From Oasisia sp. SBJ-2009 (taxonomy: Eukaryota; Annelida; Polychaeta; Sabellida; Siboglinidae), in assembly GCA_964017155.1 (NCBI GenBank), contig OZ024861.1, positions 35,002,824 through 35,066,823 on the forward strand: 64,000 bases of DNA, read 5' to 3'. The notes below the pieces were generated by a model. It was not told the DNA's origin. It did not search any database and was given only the letters and a program-made list of their open reading frames with translations. The number at the start of each line of letters is the position of its first letter. Positions within the stretch are counted from its first letter, which is position 1. A program made the position numbers and the translations under genes. Positions 12,301 to 27,300 of the stretch are shown piece by piece.

Positions 12301-15300
12301 ACTAAATGTTATAATTCCACCACAAACACTGACACCTCCCTTGACCTTTGCACAGCCGAACAACCCCATGACCCAGCAAGGTCACGCGATCCCATGCAGA
12401 ACGCTTAGTCACTCAAACCTGTGACATAAATACCTGAAGCCAACTACTGTAATATACACTACTACATGCTCTGTCTACATTCTCCAGCTCTACCTGGGTC
12501 TCCGTTCTACTCCCACGCTACAATCCGTTCCCTCTCCCTGTATTTATGTATGGAAGATTAAGTTCCCAGACTTTCTTGGGTGAAACTGGCAGCCAGTGCT
12601 GACGTATGTTCTTCAGCCTACCTACAAACACTTTTTAGCCCACTCTCGCCAAGCACCGTTTTCTACAATTCACAGACTTGGCCTTTCACACAGTACAGCT
12701 TAGCTAACTTGAAGTTGCTGAGAACAAGAAAACATCCCATTTCCTGTTTAGCTGTGAATTCAAGCCAAATTCCAAGCTAGAATTTGTGAAATCTTACAGA
12801 ATTAGTTTTAATTAACGATTTGCTTCAGTTCAATTTTAATCAGATTGAACTAGTCTACTTACATGGTTTACCTTCAGACCATGCAACCATCTCTTGGATG
12901 TGTAGATTTAGTTTAGGATGGGTAGAGGAAAGCTGAGGTTGGATGGGAGGTAATGTAAGATGCAAGTAAAACTTATATATTATTGATTAGTCATATGTCC
13001 ATTATATCTTTCAAAGTCTGTAACACTTGTGTTTATGTATTAATGCATAAATATATATTTATATGTATGTTTAGACTGGATTGTACGTGTGCATGTCCTG
13101 ATGCACATGTCTACTAGGATATTTTGGACTGTTAAATATTTGATCCCACTTAAAGGCATGTTTATTCTTTCATAAGCTATGTTTATACTTTCATATGAGC
13201 TACTAATTAGAGTAGACGGAGAAAAGTAACAGTTATTATTAACTAGCTACGCTGTTATTCATGTTGTATCACATCACATCACATCACATCACATCACATC
13301 ACATCACATCACATCACATCACATCACATCACATCACATCACATCACATCACATCACATCACATCACATCACATCACATCACATCACATCACATCACATC
13401 ACATCACATCACATCACATCACATCACATCACATCACATCACATCACATCACATCACATCACAATGATTAATTCCACCAGGCTTAGCTTCGTTAAGTAAA
13501 CAATCCAACAGTGACAACTTGTAAGGTTTCACTTTAATATTTACAACTTTCTAATTGTCCCTTAATAATTATTTAAATACAGTACCGTTTTATAAATAAA
13601 ACAATGTGCACACAAATTTCACAAAAACCTATAAAAATCACCGCAAGTTTTAAATGTACCCTCTCCATGATATCCATTTTTAAGTTTATAAATCTCAACG
13701 TATGTTCACTTACTACTCAATGCAGACAAAGTCCAGATAGATATGAATCCGATGGGAAGTTAAAATCCTGCTTTCCCCTTGCCTTGCTTCCCAGTCAAGG
13801 ATAACACCATGAGCATACCTGGCTACTGGTGAAGCTAACGCATCACTGTTACCATGGCAACGAGGAAGCCAAGGTGAAACTCCCAGACGCTTCAGCAGTG
13901 CCTGGATGGTAGAGGTGGGCCGGCGGAGGTATGAGTCAACAGGTTGACAAACCCACACGCTGGCTCCCTCCCTCCCTTCCTCCCTTCCCACTCTCCAAAT
14001 AGGGAGATGGCAATATGATCCATACATACAGCCTGTGTGTTACAGCTGTGAGAGCATGGAACTAATCAACACCCGCCCATTACCTGTGGCCACTAATGCA
14101 TGCGTCACTGAAGCCATGCCCCCTCAGCATCCGTCTAAATCTAGCCCCAGTCTGTCTCCTCATCAATCCACAAATGTCAGAGAACCAGTGAAGGGTGACC
14201 AAACATGATGTGTCTCTAGGGTAGTCTGTTGGATGACTACATGGTAGTTTACGAGGTCCAGGGTCATCTGTCTGGGAGTCTGGTAGGATGTAGTTTATGA
14301 GGATACAGAGAGATGTGTTTCTAGGGTTATATGTCTGGTAGCATGTATTTTATTTTTTATGAGCAATCCACAAAGGACTTACATTACTGCTGACTAAAGC
14401 ATTACTGTGAGACCAAGTCTTTTGAAATAACAATAAATTAAATATTTGGATTTAACTGACATGAAGTGTGTCTGGTCTCTTCTGTTGAATCCCATGAAAT
14501 ATGAGAACACTGTATATATAGTAATTTGCAACGGAGTCCTTGCAGTCATTCCTAACTACTGCAAGGTGAATCTGATCAGTCAACCAACATATTTTCCTTG
14601 CCTATCAAATGTCTGAATCTGACATCTTTATGTTACAAACATCTGCAGTATGACCTTCATAGCAAAGAAGACGTGTATGGTATTTGATGTTATCTAATGT
14701 TAACATTGTTAGTTACATCACACTTTTCACAAGCCAATGTTTGACTTGTTTCATCTGGCAACCAACTATATATAGACATGTTAGGATCTTGATACATGTA
14801 CATGCAAACCAAATTAAACATTATTAATATTATTAACTATATTAAGATGTAAATACATCATTAAAGTACACATAGATGAATAATTACAGCCTCTTGGCAC
14901 CAGGAACATTCAGTATCACACATAGAGGGATACATGTTGTGTTAGTAAGTCTGCGTGTTACAACATGGAGTTTGAACGTAGACTTTTGTTAATCTGTAGT
15001 TATTTAGGCTGCTACACGGCTGCCCTACACACCACTCAGTCATCACAGTTAGTAATAAAAACTATCCTATCAGGTCTTGTATTTTCTTGAAATCTCCTAA
15101 CACCTTTGAGCTATGAGGGATCGTGTCTGACAGATGTTTCCTGCCCGGAAGAACACTCTCCAGATAACTGGGCCTGTCTCAGTGGCCTGGCCGTCCCTGG
15201 CTCCCATGTTTCAACACGCGCAATAATAGGGCGGACCAGACTACTTACAAAAACAACCGGCTGAACACGAGGCCTAATATACAATTATCAAACCGTTTGA

Positions 15301-18300
15301 CCGATATATGAAACATACACCATGTACAGGCATTCTGTGGTCTAGTATGTCGACATTTAGATGTTTTGTACCTGTTCTCTCTGCCCCTGTAGTCTGGGAT
15401 GAGGTGACTCCATTAGGGCTTGACTTTTTGTTTCCCTCTTCCATCACTGATCCCATTTCCCTGCTGTTTCCACCAATCATCTCCACTCCCACTATCTCCC
15501 TATCCACTCCCCTCCCCTCCCTATCCCACCATGTCCCTTCACACAGTCCTCCCATTTCCCCTGTGGCCTTCTCCTTCCATCCTCAAGACTGTTTATTTTC
15601 CTTCCAGATCCTGTTTGTTTCTTTCCCATCACTGATTCTGCCGACATCATAAACGTCCACTCCCCAGTCATTCACTGCTATTCCCCACTCCCTTCCCAGT
15701 CCAGACAATAACCTTGAGGACTTCATCTACTGTTTGGTCCGGCCCTCTTTTCCCAATTCATCACCTATCTACTTCTGAAATTTAGAAACGTTTTCCCAAA
15801 CTCCTCCCTCAGTTCCTCCATCCTCCTCACAGACAAACACAGTTCTTCTCACCCACTTATATTCCCACTCTTGGGTGGGAGGATTTGCTTATCCGCTTCC
15901 TGGAAGTTGCAGCCTTGATGGATGGTGTATGGCCAATCTTCCCACCCACTAGAGTTCTGCCCCATCCACTCCACCATGTCCTTCTTGCACCGTTTCTTTC
16001 ATCTTCCTCAGCCTTCTCTACCTTTCACCTACCCTTCTCTATCTTGTTCCTACCCTTCTCTACCTTCCACCTACCCTTCTCTGCCTTTCACCTACCCTTC
16101 TCTACCTTCCACCTACCCTTCTCTACCTTCCACCTACACTTCTCTACCTTCCACCTACCCTTCTCTATCTTCCACCTACCCTTCTCTACCTTCCACCTAC
16201 CCTTCCATTACAAGTCTCTGTCTAAAGATTTATGCCATTTCACGTGACTGAAATAACTTAGTTTATTTACAAATTTCAATATATTTACATAATTCACTTT
16301 CAGTACAACACCAAACTCATTTGCGATGGATTTGTTATCTCAGTGTTCAGTCAAGGAAACTTGTATCTTTCTATCTATTAGTCTTGATTTCAAATGCATT
16401 TATAATACTGTAGTAATACTCTTCACACACACAATAATAAATACAAATGGGATACATAAAACAAACAATTGCTGGTTTCAGTCTTATGCTACAGCTGCTT
16501 CATAACAGAACAATTTCCACTATGATTCCTTGCATACTTTGGTACCATTCCTGCGCTCTTAAAAAACCCAGTCATTAAACAGAATCTATAATTTAATTTA
16601 AGGGCCATTTTAGAATCACAACATGCAGCAGCTAGGTCATCAGGGATACTATTTATGTTGCAACTTCAATGAGAGTATCCAGGTGGTGTATCACTGTGTT
16701 GGCTGCTTTCCATACTTGAGATCAATGTTAAAGGGGTTAAATTAATAATAAGAAGCAAATTCAGATTTAAGAGCTTTGTTGAGTTTATTTCAGTAAGTCT
16801 CAAGCAGTTGTTTATCGGTGGCTGAGTGCTAACAAGTACTGCCAGTCTTTCAGATATTTTTGATATCTGCAACATAATATTGAAAGATAGTTGTACTTAT
16901 AAGATCAGTTTACTCTACCATGGGTAGGTAGTGGCTCCAATCCCCATACTACCATGGGCAGGTGCCATGTGGTGGCTCTAACCCCTTACCTCTGGCCAAG
17001 GCCAACCCTTGAACTACCAAATACCTTTAGGTGGTTGTTCCAACCCCCTAACTACAATGGGTAGGTGGTGACTCCAACTCCCTAACTACATGTGTAGTTG
17101 TATACCATGGGTAGGTGGTAGCTCCAACCCCCTAACTACCATGGGCAGGTGGTGATTCCAACCCCCTAACTACCATGGGCAGGTGGTGATTCCAACCCCC
17201 TAACTACCATGGACCGGTGATGACGCCAACCCCCCATCTACCATGGTGGTGGCTCCAACCCCTGAACTACCATGCCTAGATATATTATTTCATTTACTAA
17301 ATAACAAACAGTTTCTATGAAAGTCACAAAACGGACTGACATGTCACACACGAAAGAATGTTTTCTCTTTGGTTTCTTCCAGATGCGGCCCAGTTTATCC
17401 TTGATACAGTCAGATCAAATCTAGCTAGTTCCATTCAACACATTTTCAAAAGCATGACCAATGTACCAGGTAGTTCACATCCAAGACACACAACAAACCT
17501 TTCACATGTGGACCTGACCTACAACTTAACAGTGGGGCACAGACCGACCTGCCAAACGCCCACAAATGACACGAGGAGGGGTGAACATTAGTAAATGCCA
17601 CGATCTTCCATGAGGGTAGCATTACACATTCATTGTGTGTAATATAATTACCCCTTCCTGTGTTATGCCACACAGACAGTAGCGAGCAGCCAGCCCAAGC
17701 AGCACACTCCTACAGATAAGCTCAATTTCAGCCAACATTTTTACACAGGACATTTGAGATGTGGCCTGAAGTTTGCTGCACACACCAGGGATGTCAGATT
17801 TCTGGCAGGTCTGTTATGAGAGATAAGGATGTCTTCTATTGTCTGCTGCTAGGCAACTGACATCTAGCAAACCCTGTTTCCATAGTAACAAACGCTGGTC
17901 ATTATATGTAAAATACTTTGAGCAGCCCCAAGGGCTGGAAATTGTGTTATATATCACCTTTTTACCCGCACTGTGTTTTACACAATATACAGATTACCCA
18001 CTTAATATAAATGTATTTCCATGTAGCATTTAATTCATATTTTGTATATATTTTAATTCATCACTTAATTAGTATTTTTTTCATCTGCAACACTAATTAA
18101 ATTCTGTGGTATTATAAATAATAACAATTATGATTCTACAACTGGCCATAATCAGATCAATTAGCCTTGATAATCTATGTCAGTTTTGTACAGAAACTGT
18201 ACAAATTATATCCTAATCACGTGTTCTAATTTTCCAATGTCACACACATCCATGCCCACTTAATTATCCACTGGGTCAGCCACTCAATAAGTCACTAACC

Positions 18301-21300
18301 ATGCCCACTTAGTTGTCCACTGGGTCAGTCACTCAGTAAGTCACTAACCATGACTCACTGCACATGATTACAAACTATTATTGCTGGAAACATGCAACCA
18401 TATTTCTCCATACAAACACAACCATATTCCCTGACACAGATACCTCCATCTCCTGAGGTATATCATCCTACCCTTAACACCTACTGTCGTATCCTTATCA
18501 CATACCATCCTACCCTGTGTAGCATCCTACCTTGGTGTATTTATCACCTACCCCTTAACACATACCATCCTATCTATCTGACACCTACCGGGGTGTACCA
18601 GCAGACCAGGTGACACTTACATCATTGTAAGAACTGTCAGCGATCTCCCCACCCTTTGACATCTAGTGTTCTACTATCTGACAGGTGCCACCCTACCCAC
18701 TGACAGCTACTGCCATACCAACTAACAGCTTCCACCCTACTATCTGACATCTACACTGCCAACCAACCTTCTTACAAGTTACTGTTGCTCCACGTGGCAG
18801 CTACTACTATAATATTAATAGTTTTACTACACCTACCTCCCTAGCATCTGACTGCTACGATTCTACCTTGTGACAGCTACTGTCCTACCATATAGCAGCT
18901 ACTACACCATTCACTGAGAACAACATTATATTGGACAGCTACCACCCTACCATCTGACAGCTACCACCCTACCATCTGACAGCTACCACCCTACCATCTG
19001 ACAGCTACCACCCTACCATCTGACAGCTACCACTCTACCATCTGACAGCTACCACTCTACCATCTGACAGCTACCACTCTACCATCTGACAGCTACCACT
19101 CTACCATCTGACAGCTACCACCCTACCATCTGACAGCTACTCACTCACCCTATGCAGCACTGACAACATGTACTTTGACACAGCCTGTCCTAAGTGAATT
19201 ACCATGCAGCCTGTGACAACAGCTTACAACCAACCCTGTGGCGTATGACAATAGCCTAAGGCAGATGACGGACACCAGGCAGCCGTCCTACATGGGGTGT
19301 GACAATGATGGACACACCTACTCTGATGTCCTCTACAGATCAACTGACATCTCCCCAGGCAGTGAGGAAGAGACTTGGTGAGACTGTGATATAGAGCCTC
19401 CCTCACACAAGACAGCAAATCGCCTTACCTGAACTATCTACAGCACCACAGCAAGACCACGGCAGGAGGAACCACGAAACACCGCACCACTGCACCGCAC
19501 TGATCCCACAGCAGTCAGTGAATGCTCCCGGAATTCGGAATTCCCTCGCAGCCTACACTGCTGAGCTCCCACCGCAGTTCCCAGCAGCCTCTTCCCCCAT
19601 GACTAGACACAAGCCAGACGTCCCAGCAGCCAGCTGTCAGGAGGCTGGCCTTGTTGTTGTTGATCCCAGCTGCCAGAGCATGCACTGGACTGTCTATCAG
19701 CCCCAAATGCCTCCCTCCAACCCACCCCCACCCTACCACTGACCCCCCTTACCCAGCACAGACCATCCAAACACTACAATGCCTGTGGAATGTTAATTAA
19801 TGACTCGGTGAAGATATGCAGGCAAACGTTGATCCCATCGCTACAGCAATTGACATCTAATACGGCCATTACAAGACTGACGACCTCCAGGGATATCTAA
19901 ATGACTACACTGTATACGCAGCATAACACAGATGCATCAATGGGATATGTATTGTCTTAGTAAACTGCCATTCCATTGGCCTGGACGACACATGCAGCTG
20001 TCTAGCATATCTGTCTCCTAAGCTCTGGGTGCATGTTCACAGTAAATCATATTTCACATCTACAGCAAATGTGATCTTAGCCTCTAAGTGTGTAGGCATT
20101 TTGTGTATTCTACAAATGATACAATGCTACAAACATCACATGAAACGGTGCAGGAATTCAATAAATAATCTACATGCTGTATTAATACACGTCTGGAAAT
20201 GTCATCTGATATTTTGCCAATCATTGTACAGTATTATTACAAATAAAATACGGTTATCATTACTATTTTACATAATCAATAGCCCTTGTAGATTATTATT
20301 ATTATATGTTATTCTTATCGCATTTCACCAAATAATGTAGGTTATTCTTTTATTATAATGATTATACTTCACCAATCTTTATAGATTATAAGTATTACAT
20401 ACTTGTTATTACACATCACCAATAAAATATATTAGATTATTATATAATTCACTAGTTTTATATTATTATGTGTCACCAGTAGGTAGGGCTAGTTGTAATC
20501 AGCAAAGAAATTTGAACTGGGCCACTATATTACCTGGAATAGTAACACAATGGAGATGGACTGAGGGTCATGGAAATAGCAGTCAGAGGCCCCTCCATAA
20601 TATAATGATGTTCCTGGCATGTGTATAGATACTAGATAGATAATGGCATGTTTAAACTTTTCACTAAATGGGAAGCAATTATATATAGATTAGGCAGACA
20701 AATGATGGCACAGACCATCAGCCATGTTTCGCCTGAGCACTGATTGTCCCCGTTTGCCACCTACTGGCAATCTCTGGTTAAATCTGGGAAACATGGCCAC
20801 TGTCCACCATTCCATTATCACTCTGGGGTGGTTTCATAAAGAAATCTCGAGAAAATGTAGAATTGTTTTGTAATAGCTTCCCAGTTAACAAAAAGGTTGA
20901 ATTATACCATTATCTACCTACAAATGCCTGACACATCATCATACGGAGCACCCACTGAAGGCTATTCCCCATTCCAGGTAATACAGGCCTCCTGATTCAT
21001 CGGGGTAGACAACCTCCGCTCCCAGGCCTCCTCCCAATCATCTTCCTCCCCGTCAACCTTCCTCCCCGTCAACACGATCCCACTAACCATTCCATTGCTT
21101 ATTTCAGACCCCAGTAAATCACATCGAATTAATGGCCCAAAATCTAGGATTCAAGTAGATTCTGCACACAAATGAACAGGGAGCCAACCAGGGTGTATCA
21201 AGGAAGACTTCTTCCCATGACGTAATGTGTGGGGAATGCTCTAGGAATTTCCCCACAGGTACGGCCATATCTATTTTAGTGTTAGCGGCTACCCAGCAGC

Positions 21301-24300
21301 GATGGGGTTGATTAATGTGGTGAATACTATAAAACGGTGTGGCCGTCTAAGGCAAATATGACCGACCAGTCTGAGTCAATACTGGGATCTGCACAAATGA
21401 TTCACATCCTCACATTCCGGAGTCCGCAGCTGCCACGGATCAGCCGCCTGTGGTAGACTGACTCTGACGCAAGCCGTGGGACACTCGTACACCCTCCCTG
21501 CCCACTCACACCCTCCCTGCCAACCCACCACCAGTCTCATCTGTTCTCCCTATCTCTCACTCCGTAGGTGAACTGCATGACAACCTACTTCAAGGAAACA
21601 TCCTTCCTGTATCGGTGTGAGGGATGTACTAGGCTGGCTGTTACCTTGGCGTACTATCTGTTCTCCTGCTAGGTCTCTGGATTTTCCTAGTCCACCTACA
21701 CGGACGTATGGAATTGAACTGATAAAATGTAATTTAAAAAGAAAACATGGAGAAATAATAAAAAAAATACATTATTTTATTATTGTTACTACTTATTTTT
21801 ATATATTATAAAAATATGTTTGTGTAATGATATTGGATGCTTTGAAAGTACAGTACACATACATTGATTGGTAATATTGATATATGCCCCGCTGATTTAT
21901 GCTATACTTAAAGTAAACAATTCATAGAATCTAACTGTAATAAAAACAAAGTGTGGAGGGAAAATTTAACTATGAGATCTACTTTGTCGGGTTTTTATTC
22001 TGCATAATGTTTCTGTATCAAGTGATACTTTCACATGACAAGTGCCACAATTTTGCTTCAGTCAGCAGTGAAAATTGCTCTTACTTTTACACAGGCACAA
22101 ACAGGTTTCGAACACAATGCTCACCCACTCTCCCGAGGCTGGTAGCAAATCCTGGGGATGAGTCACTTTTGGACAGCTCTAGCCCATCGGGCGAGTAGCT
22201 ATTTTCCACTCATTTTATAACAATATAATGCAAGCTCTTTGAGTTTGGTGTAATATGAATTTGCTAATGTTATGTCTAAGGAGCATTGCAGGTCAATATA
22301 CAAATTTGTATTAAAAGGTCACTTATTTTGACAGTGTCAAAAATGGGGACTAGTGATTTTTCATGAAGGTAAGTAACATTTTAAGGTTACTAGTCCTCCG
22401 AGCAAGTGGTTAAATTCATAAATTTCGACCATTGGGTACAACCAAAATTAATTTTGAATCTTCTAAAAATTTTCCACAATACACTGATGCTTTTGGAGCT
22501 TGGTTGCTGATGTTACATAATGACTATGTGTACACACGCTATATGTGTAGTTGTGTACATACATTGTATGTGTACACACACTATATGTTAGACACTTGTG
22601 TGTTAGACACCTAAAAATAAAAAATTATTATTTTATATATTGCATGTTGCCTCTCCGAATATACGTATGTGGTACAGTAATACTATTTATTATTTATAGA
22701 GTAATTTCCATGAAATGCTCAAAGAGCTGTACAAACTATAAATTTGTTTTAACATATTGACTGTATGTTTCAGGACAGCTGATAACTTAATTATTGTTAC
22801 TTACATACAGTCATTAATGTACTCTAGTGACATATAAATTGCCTACTGCGTTGAATAAACCCTTGCGTCAGACATTACATTACATTACACAGCCATCAGT
22901 GCATACACAATTACACAGTGTTAGTGTTCCCAGCAGCTGCTAGTCTCAGCTGAGAGTTCCATTCATTCAATCCGTCTGCTTCTAAATTTATCCCTATGCT
23001 TGGCATTGGAATGTCTGAACGAAGGAACAACAGATGTTACTAAACCAACACACACAGCCACATCATGTTACTAAATACAAACATTCTGTTACACATGCTG
23101 TAACACAAACAGTACTTTCTCTGCCATTTGTTTGCTACATTCTTCGACTGTCTCTACAAGAAAAACACATCACTGGTAATTTAAACATAGTCGGCTAAAA
23201 ATATACACAGGATTCAGTCAATGGGGTTGTGCCAACAGTTTATCAATAATTCGCTGGCAACTTGCACTCTTGCATTAGAATATATTTTAAAGGAAATGTT
23301 GAACATTATTTACAAAACATGCAAGTATTTGCATAAGTATATTTGATAGATCTGGGCTGTTTCTAAGCATTATTAAGAAAATTGGTTCCTTTATACACTA
23401 CCAGGTAGTTGCTTTATATATAATTTTATATTTGAATTCACTTTAATGTCCTAAAACGGATATTCATCATACAACTCCTGATCATATCTAAACTATGTAA
23501 AAGATTGTAAAAGTAATAATTATGTTACTTATTTTTAACAAAGCTGTAAGTCACAGAAACTGGAATGACAGGTACATACATGTACATTTATAAAACAATA
23601 CTTGCACACATGTATAAACTATAATAATCAAAGTTCAAATATGATCATACGCCAGAGGTTAAAGGTCATACAGACACTGGTCAGTGACTCCTTGTGCAGG
23701 TATTTGACCACGCACCATCCAGCCCGGCCGGTGACTCCCTGCACTAGAATGTGACCAGGCACTAAACAGCCAGAGCTGGAAATCTTAGTACACAGTAAAG
23801 TGACTTTTATTATTCATTGCCTCCAGAATATCTTTTATTGCATCTGTCTGTCTGCTCGACGCCCTTTGTGAATGCTGGCTCAGTTCAGCTCATCGCATCA
23901 AGAAACGAACCATCCCCAATATAAATTCGCTTAAAGTAGAACCTGCTTCTGCAAGGTCAGTTCTTGTTAGGCCGGTCACTACACCACGTCGGGGGGGGGG
24001 GGGGGGGGGGGGGGGGGTAGGAGTAGCTAGACTGTCCAGGCATGTTATTCACACATGTCACAGCATGGCTACACAGAACAGGCATGTTATTCACACATGT
24101 CACAGCATGGCTAGACAGACCAGGCATGTTGTTCACACATGTCACAGCATGGCTAGACAGACCAGGCATGTTGTTCACACATGTCACAGCATGGCTAGAC
24201 AGACCAGGCATGTTGTTCACACATGTCACAGCATGGCTAGACAGACAAGGCATGTTGTCACACATGTCACAGCATGGCTAGACAGTCCAGGCATGTTGTC

Positions 24301-27300
24301 AATAAAACCTTTGTAGTTGGATGGTTCCCATGCTACAGCTGCAAAGCATGGCAGAATCCAAATGCTCCAGTGAAACTCTTGCTCATTGGTAACCTTATGA
24401 CTTATTCTGGTTGGTTAAACTGATGACACAACTATATGAACTATAGCAAATAAATGTGACCTACAAGTCTTGATCCTTACCAGATAACCCTGATGTCACT
24501 ATGTCTACACACTGTCATGACCACACATGTCACCATTGGGTCTACGCCATCGGCTCCACTCTGTGTCTCTTTATTCACATATTACAGTCCAGTGTCACGC
24601 AACCAACACCAACTGTGACCAGCTGAGGCAACAGTCAGTCAGTCACGCCCACACTCACTGTCTACTTTAGGTAGATCTACATCTTAACAAGTGTCCTACA
24701 CAGTGTCATCCCGTCTCCTGTCACTAATCAAGGAGCGCTGTATCTGTGTGACAAATGTCACAGCATGTCTACATGTTTAGACAGCAGAGTTGGGCTCAAA
24801 TACACTCAGGAGAAATTCAGGATAAAATGCAAATGTGTTCCTTCTTTTAAATATAAACACAAATATTCTTTAGATTTTAATTTTTAATGGGTCAAATGAT
24901 TACATTATAATCGGTCAAACATAGATAAACATATAAGTACACACTGACTTGACCAAATATAAATACTCTGAGCAAAAGCATCAATGACATACCTGTTTTA
25001 AATAAGGTATTATTTTGTGTTTTTGTGTGATTTGCATGTATGATAATTATTACATTAAATAGTAAAGAATAGGATAGTGCTTTATATAGCTATGGCATAT
25101 AAGCATTTATTAGTAAGATTGTGCATGTATAAGTAGGTTAAACACACCAAGTACACGACGCGGTATTGAACTAAATTCCTTAACATTTATGAACATCAAA
25201 TACAATTACAACTACAGGTATGCAAAATCAGCCTATTTAAATAGATACGATTGTAATTTGACCCAAACTCTGGTCATTAGAGATGTCTAATAGTTACAGC
25301 AATGGATCACATTACTGAGATGTTAATTACTGTCACATGACTGCCACATGACAGAAAGGGATAGAATGGCAAATAACATGTCAGATCACATCATACAGAC
25401 TACTACATCCGAGACAGAATTTAAACCTGCGTGTGCTGTAACGTGTCCTCGGCTCTCTGCCACAATCACGCAGCAATCACCAATCAAGACCACCCCAGGC
25501 ATCCATCAACTCTGTCATTTAGCCAATAAACGACTACATTAGGACACATAAGCAGGCAATGCAGTGCAATACATACGGATATCACCATTTTCATGAGCAC
25601 ATTAGTGTGTTGTGCATTCAGTAGATGGCACCACCGTTTAGTCTCCCTCCTGAAACTAAGTCTGGCTGCAGACGTTTCAATGTGACAAGTCAGGTCAGCA
25701 ATATCCATCCCCGTAATGGATATGCAGAATGCAGTCCACTTTACTGCACTTAAACCCAACCAAAGAATGTCTCACACACCTAGAAGTTTGGGCAGAACCT
25801 TCATACAACCTCCATGGTACTGGGGTATAGAAATGTTTTACAAACCAAGATAGTCTTGTATTCAAAAGAATGCTATATTTTTTCTATCACAGATATTCAA
25901 ATTCCTACATAACATTGCATATTACCCGAACTGTTGGTGAATACTAATTTTCTATTTCCTAGCAGACAGTGTTGGTAACCTAGTGTAAATGTACAACTGT
26001 TCCAATTTACAATCCAACCTTTACAAAACACTTGCAGAAATTCCTATACACATAGGGGCAAAGTGTTGAATTGTTACACATTGACACCAGTTTCAGTAAG
26101 TGTTGGGGACAGCATTATCAGTGTTTCAATAGTTGGTCCAATTTAGGGAACATCCCAGGAAATGTGCATTAATGACAGTCACCAGACATATGTCTATCTC
26201 ATCCTATGATCCACGCTTCCTGTAATCAATATCATCCTAAATGTCTACATATATATAATAGATTCCAGCCTTCAGCTGAAAGAACTAAGGTAATGCCACT
26301 CCACATCAAGGTAAACTCAAATATATGATAAACAAAAATGCCACATAAATAAAATCAACCAATTTGAACAAATCAGTAAGACTGAATATTTAAGTGAGTC
26401 TTAAGAATTTTTTCCTGCGAATGTTAAATACTGAATTTATAATTTATTCAACATTCGGTTGGCTAAATATGACATGCATATAAAACATGTGTAATTGTTT
26501 AAATTAAACTATTCATGAAATATTGATAGTTACATATATATAGATATACATGTATATATGTGTATGTACGTATGTATGTATGTATGTGTATGCATGTACG
26601 CACGCACGCATGCATAATTCAGTTTTGGTTTTATTAAATATAATAGATACTAGTTTACTTCTTTAAAAAATTGCCGAGTAACTCAACCAATGAGGTTGTA
26701 TATTGTGACCAACCAGTTAATGATATATCTCAACCAATCAGCCAATGGTTTGTCAATCAATCAGTCAATGTCCGGTCATTCAATCATTCAATATTTAATT
26801 CAACTAGTAAAGTATATGTCAACCAATATGTCAATATCACTCCATCAGTTAATATTCCAATCAATAAGCCAATACATAATTTACCAATCATAAATAATGT
26901 CAATTAATCAGTCAGTGCCCATCAACCAGTCTACTGGCACAAGTAATTAAATTAGTCAACCATTCAGTGAATAATACATCATTAAATCAGTCAACTGCAT
27001 GTCCACTGATCAGTTTGCATATGTTAACCAATCATGTCATTTAAATTTTTAATACCAATGTCAATGTTTTCCTTGATACATCTATCAGTAACATATCAAT
27101 AACATATCAACTAACCACATATCAGTCAATGTTTTTTCCCCCAAGAAAGTCAGCAAATGACTGAGCATAGTTGACAACCAGTGAGATTGCTGAACGGTGA
27201 ACGACTTTGAAGAATCCAACTTGTTCCATAAGAAAGAAAGAAGACATGTTGTTAAGTCACAAGATGAGAAAGATGAGCTCAACAGACAGACTGGGCTCCT

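Noticed and set aside
13261..13467. Repetitive His/Thr/Ser protein
   Set aside because: It is the translation of a perfect ACATC microsatellite.
13713..14027. Minus-strand 104-codon open frame in a more GC-balanced stretch of the large intron
   Set aside because: No recognisable motif and no convincing flanking splice sites at a matching phase; it may be chance or an unrecognised repeat.
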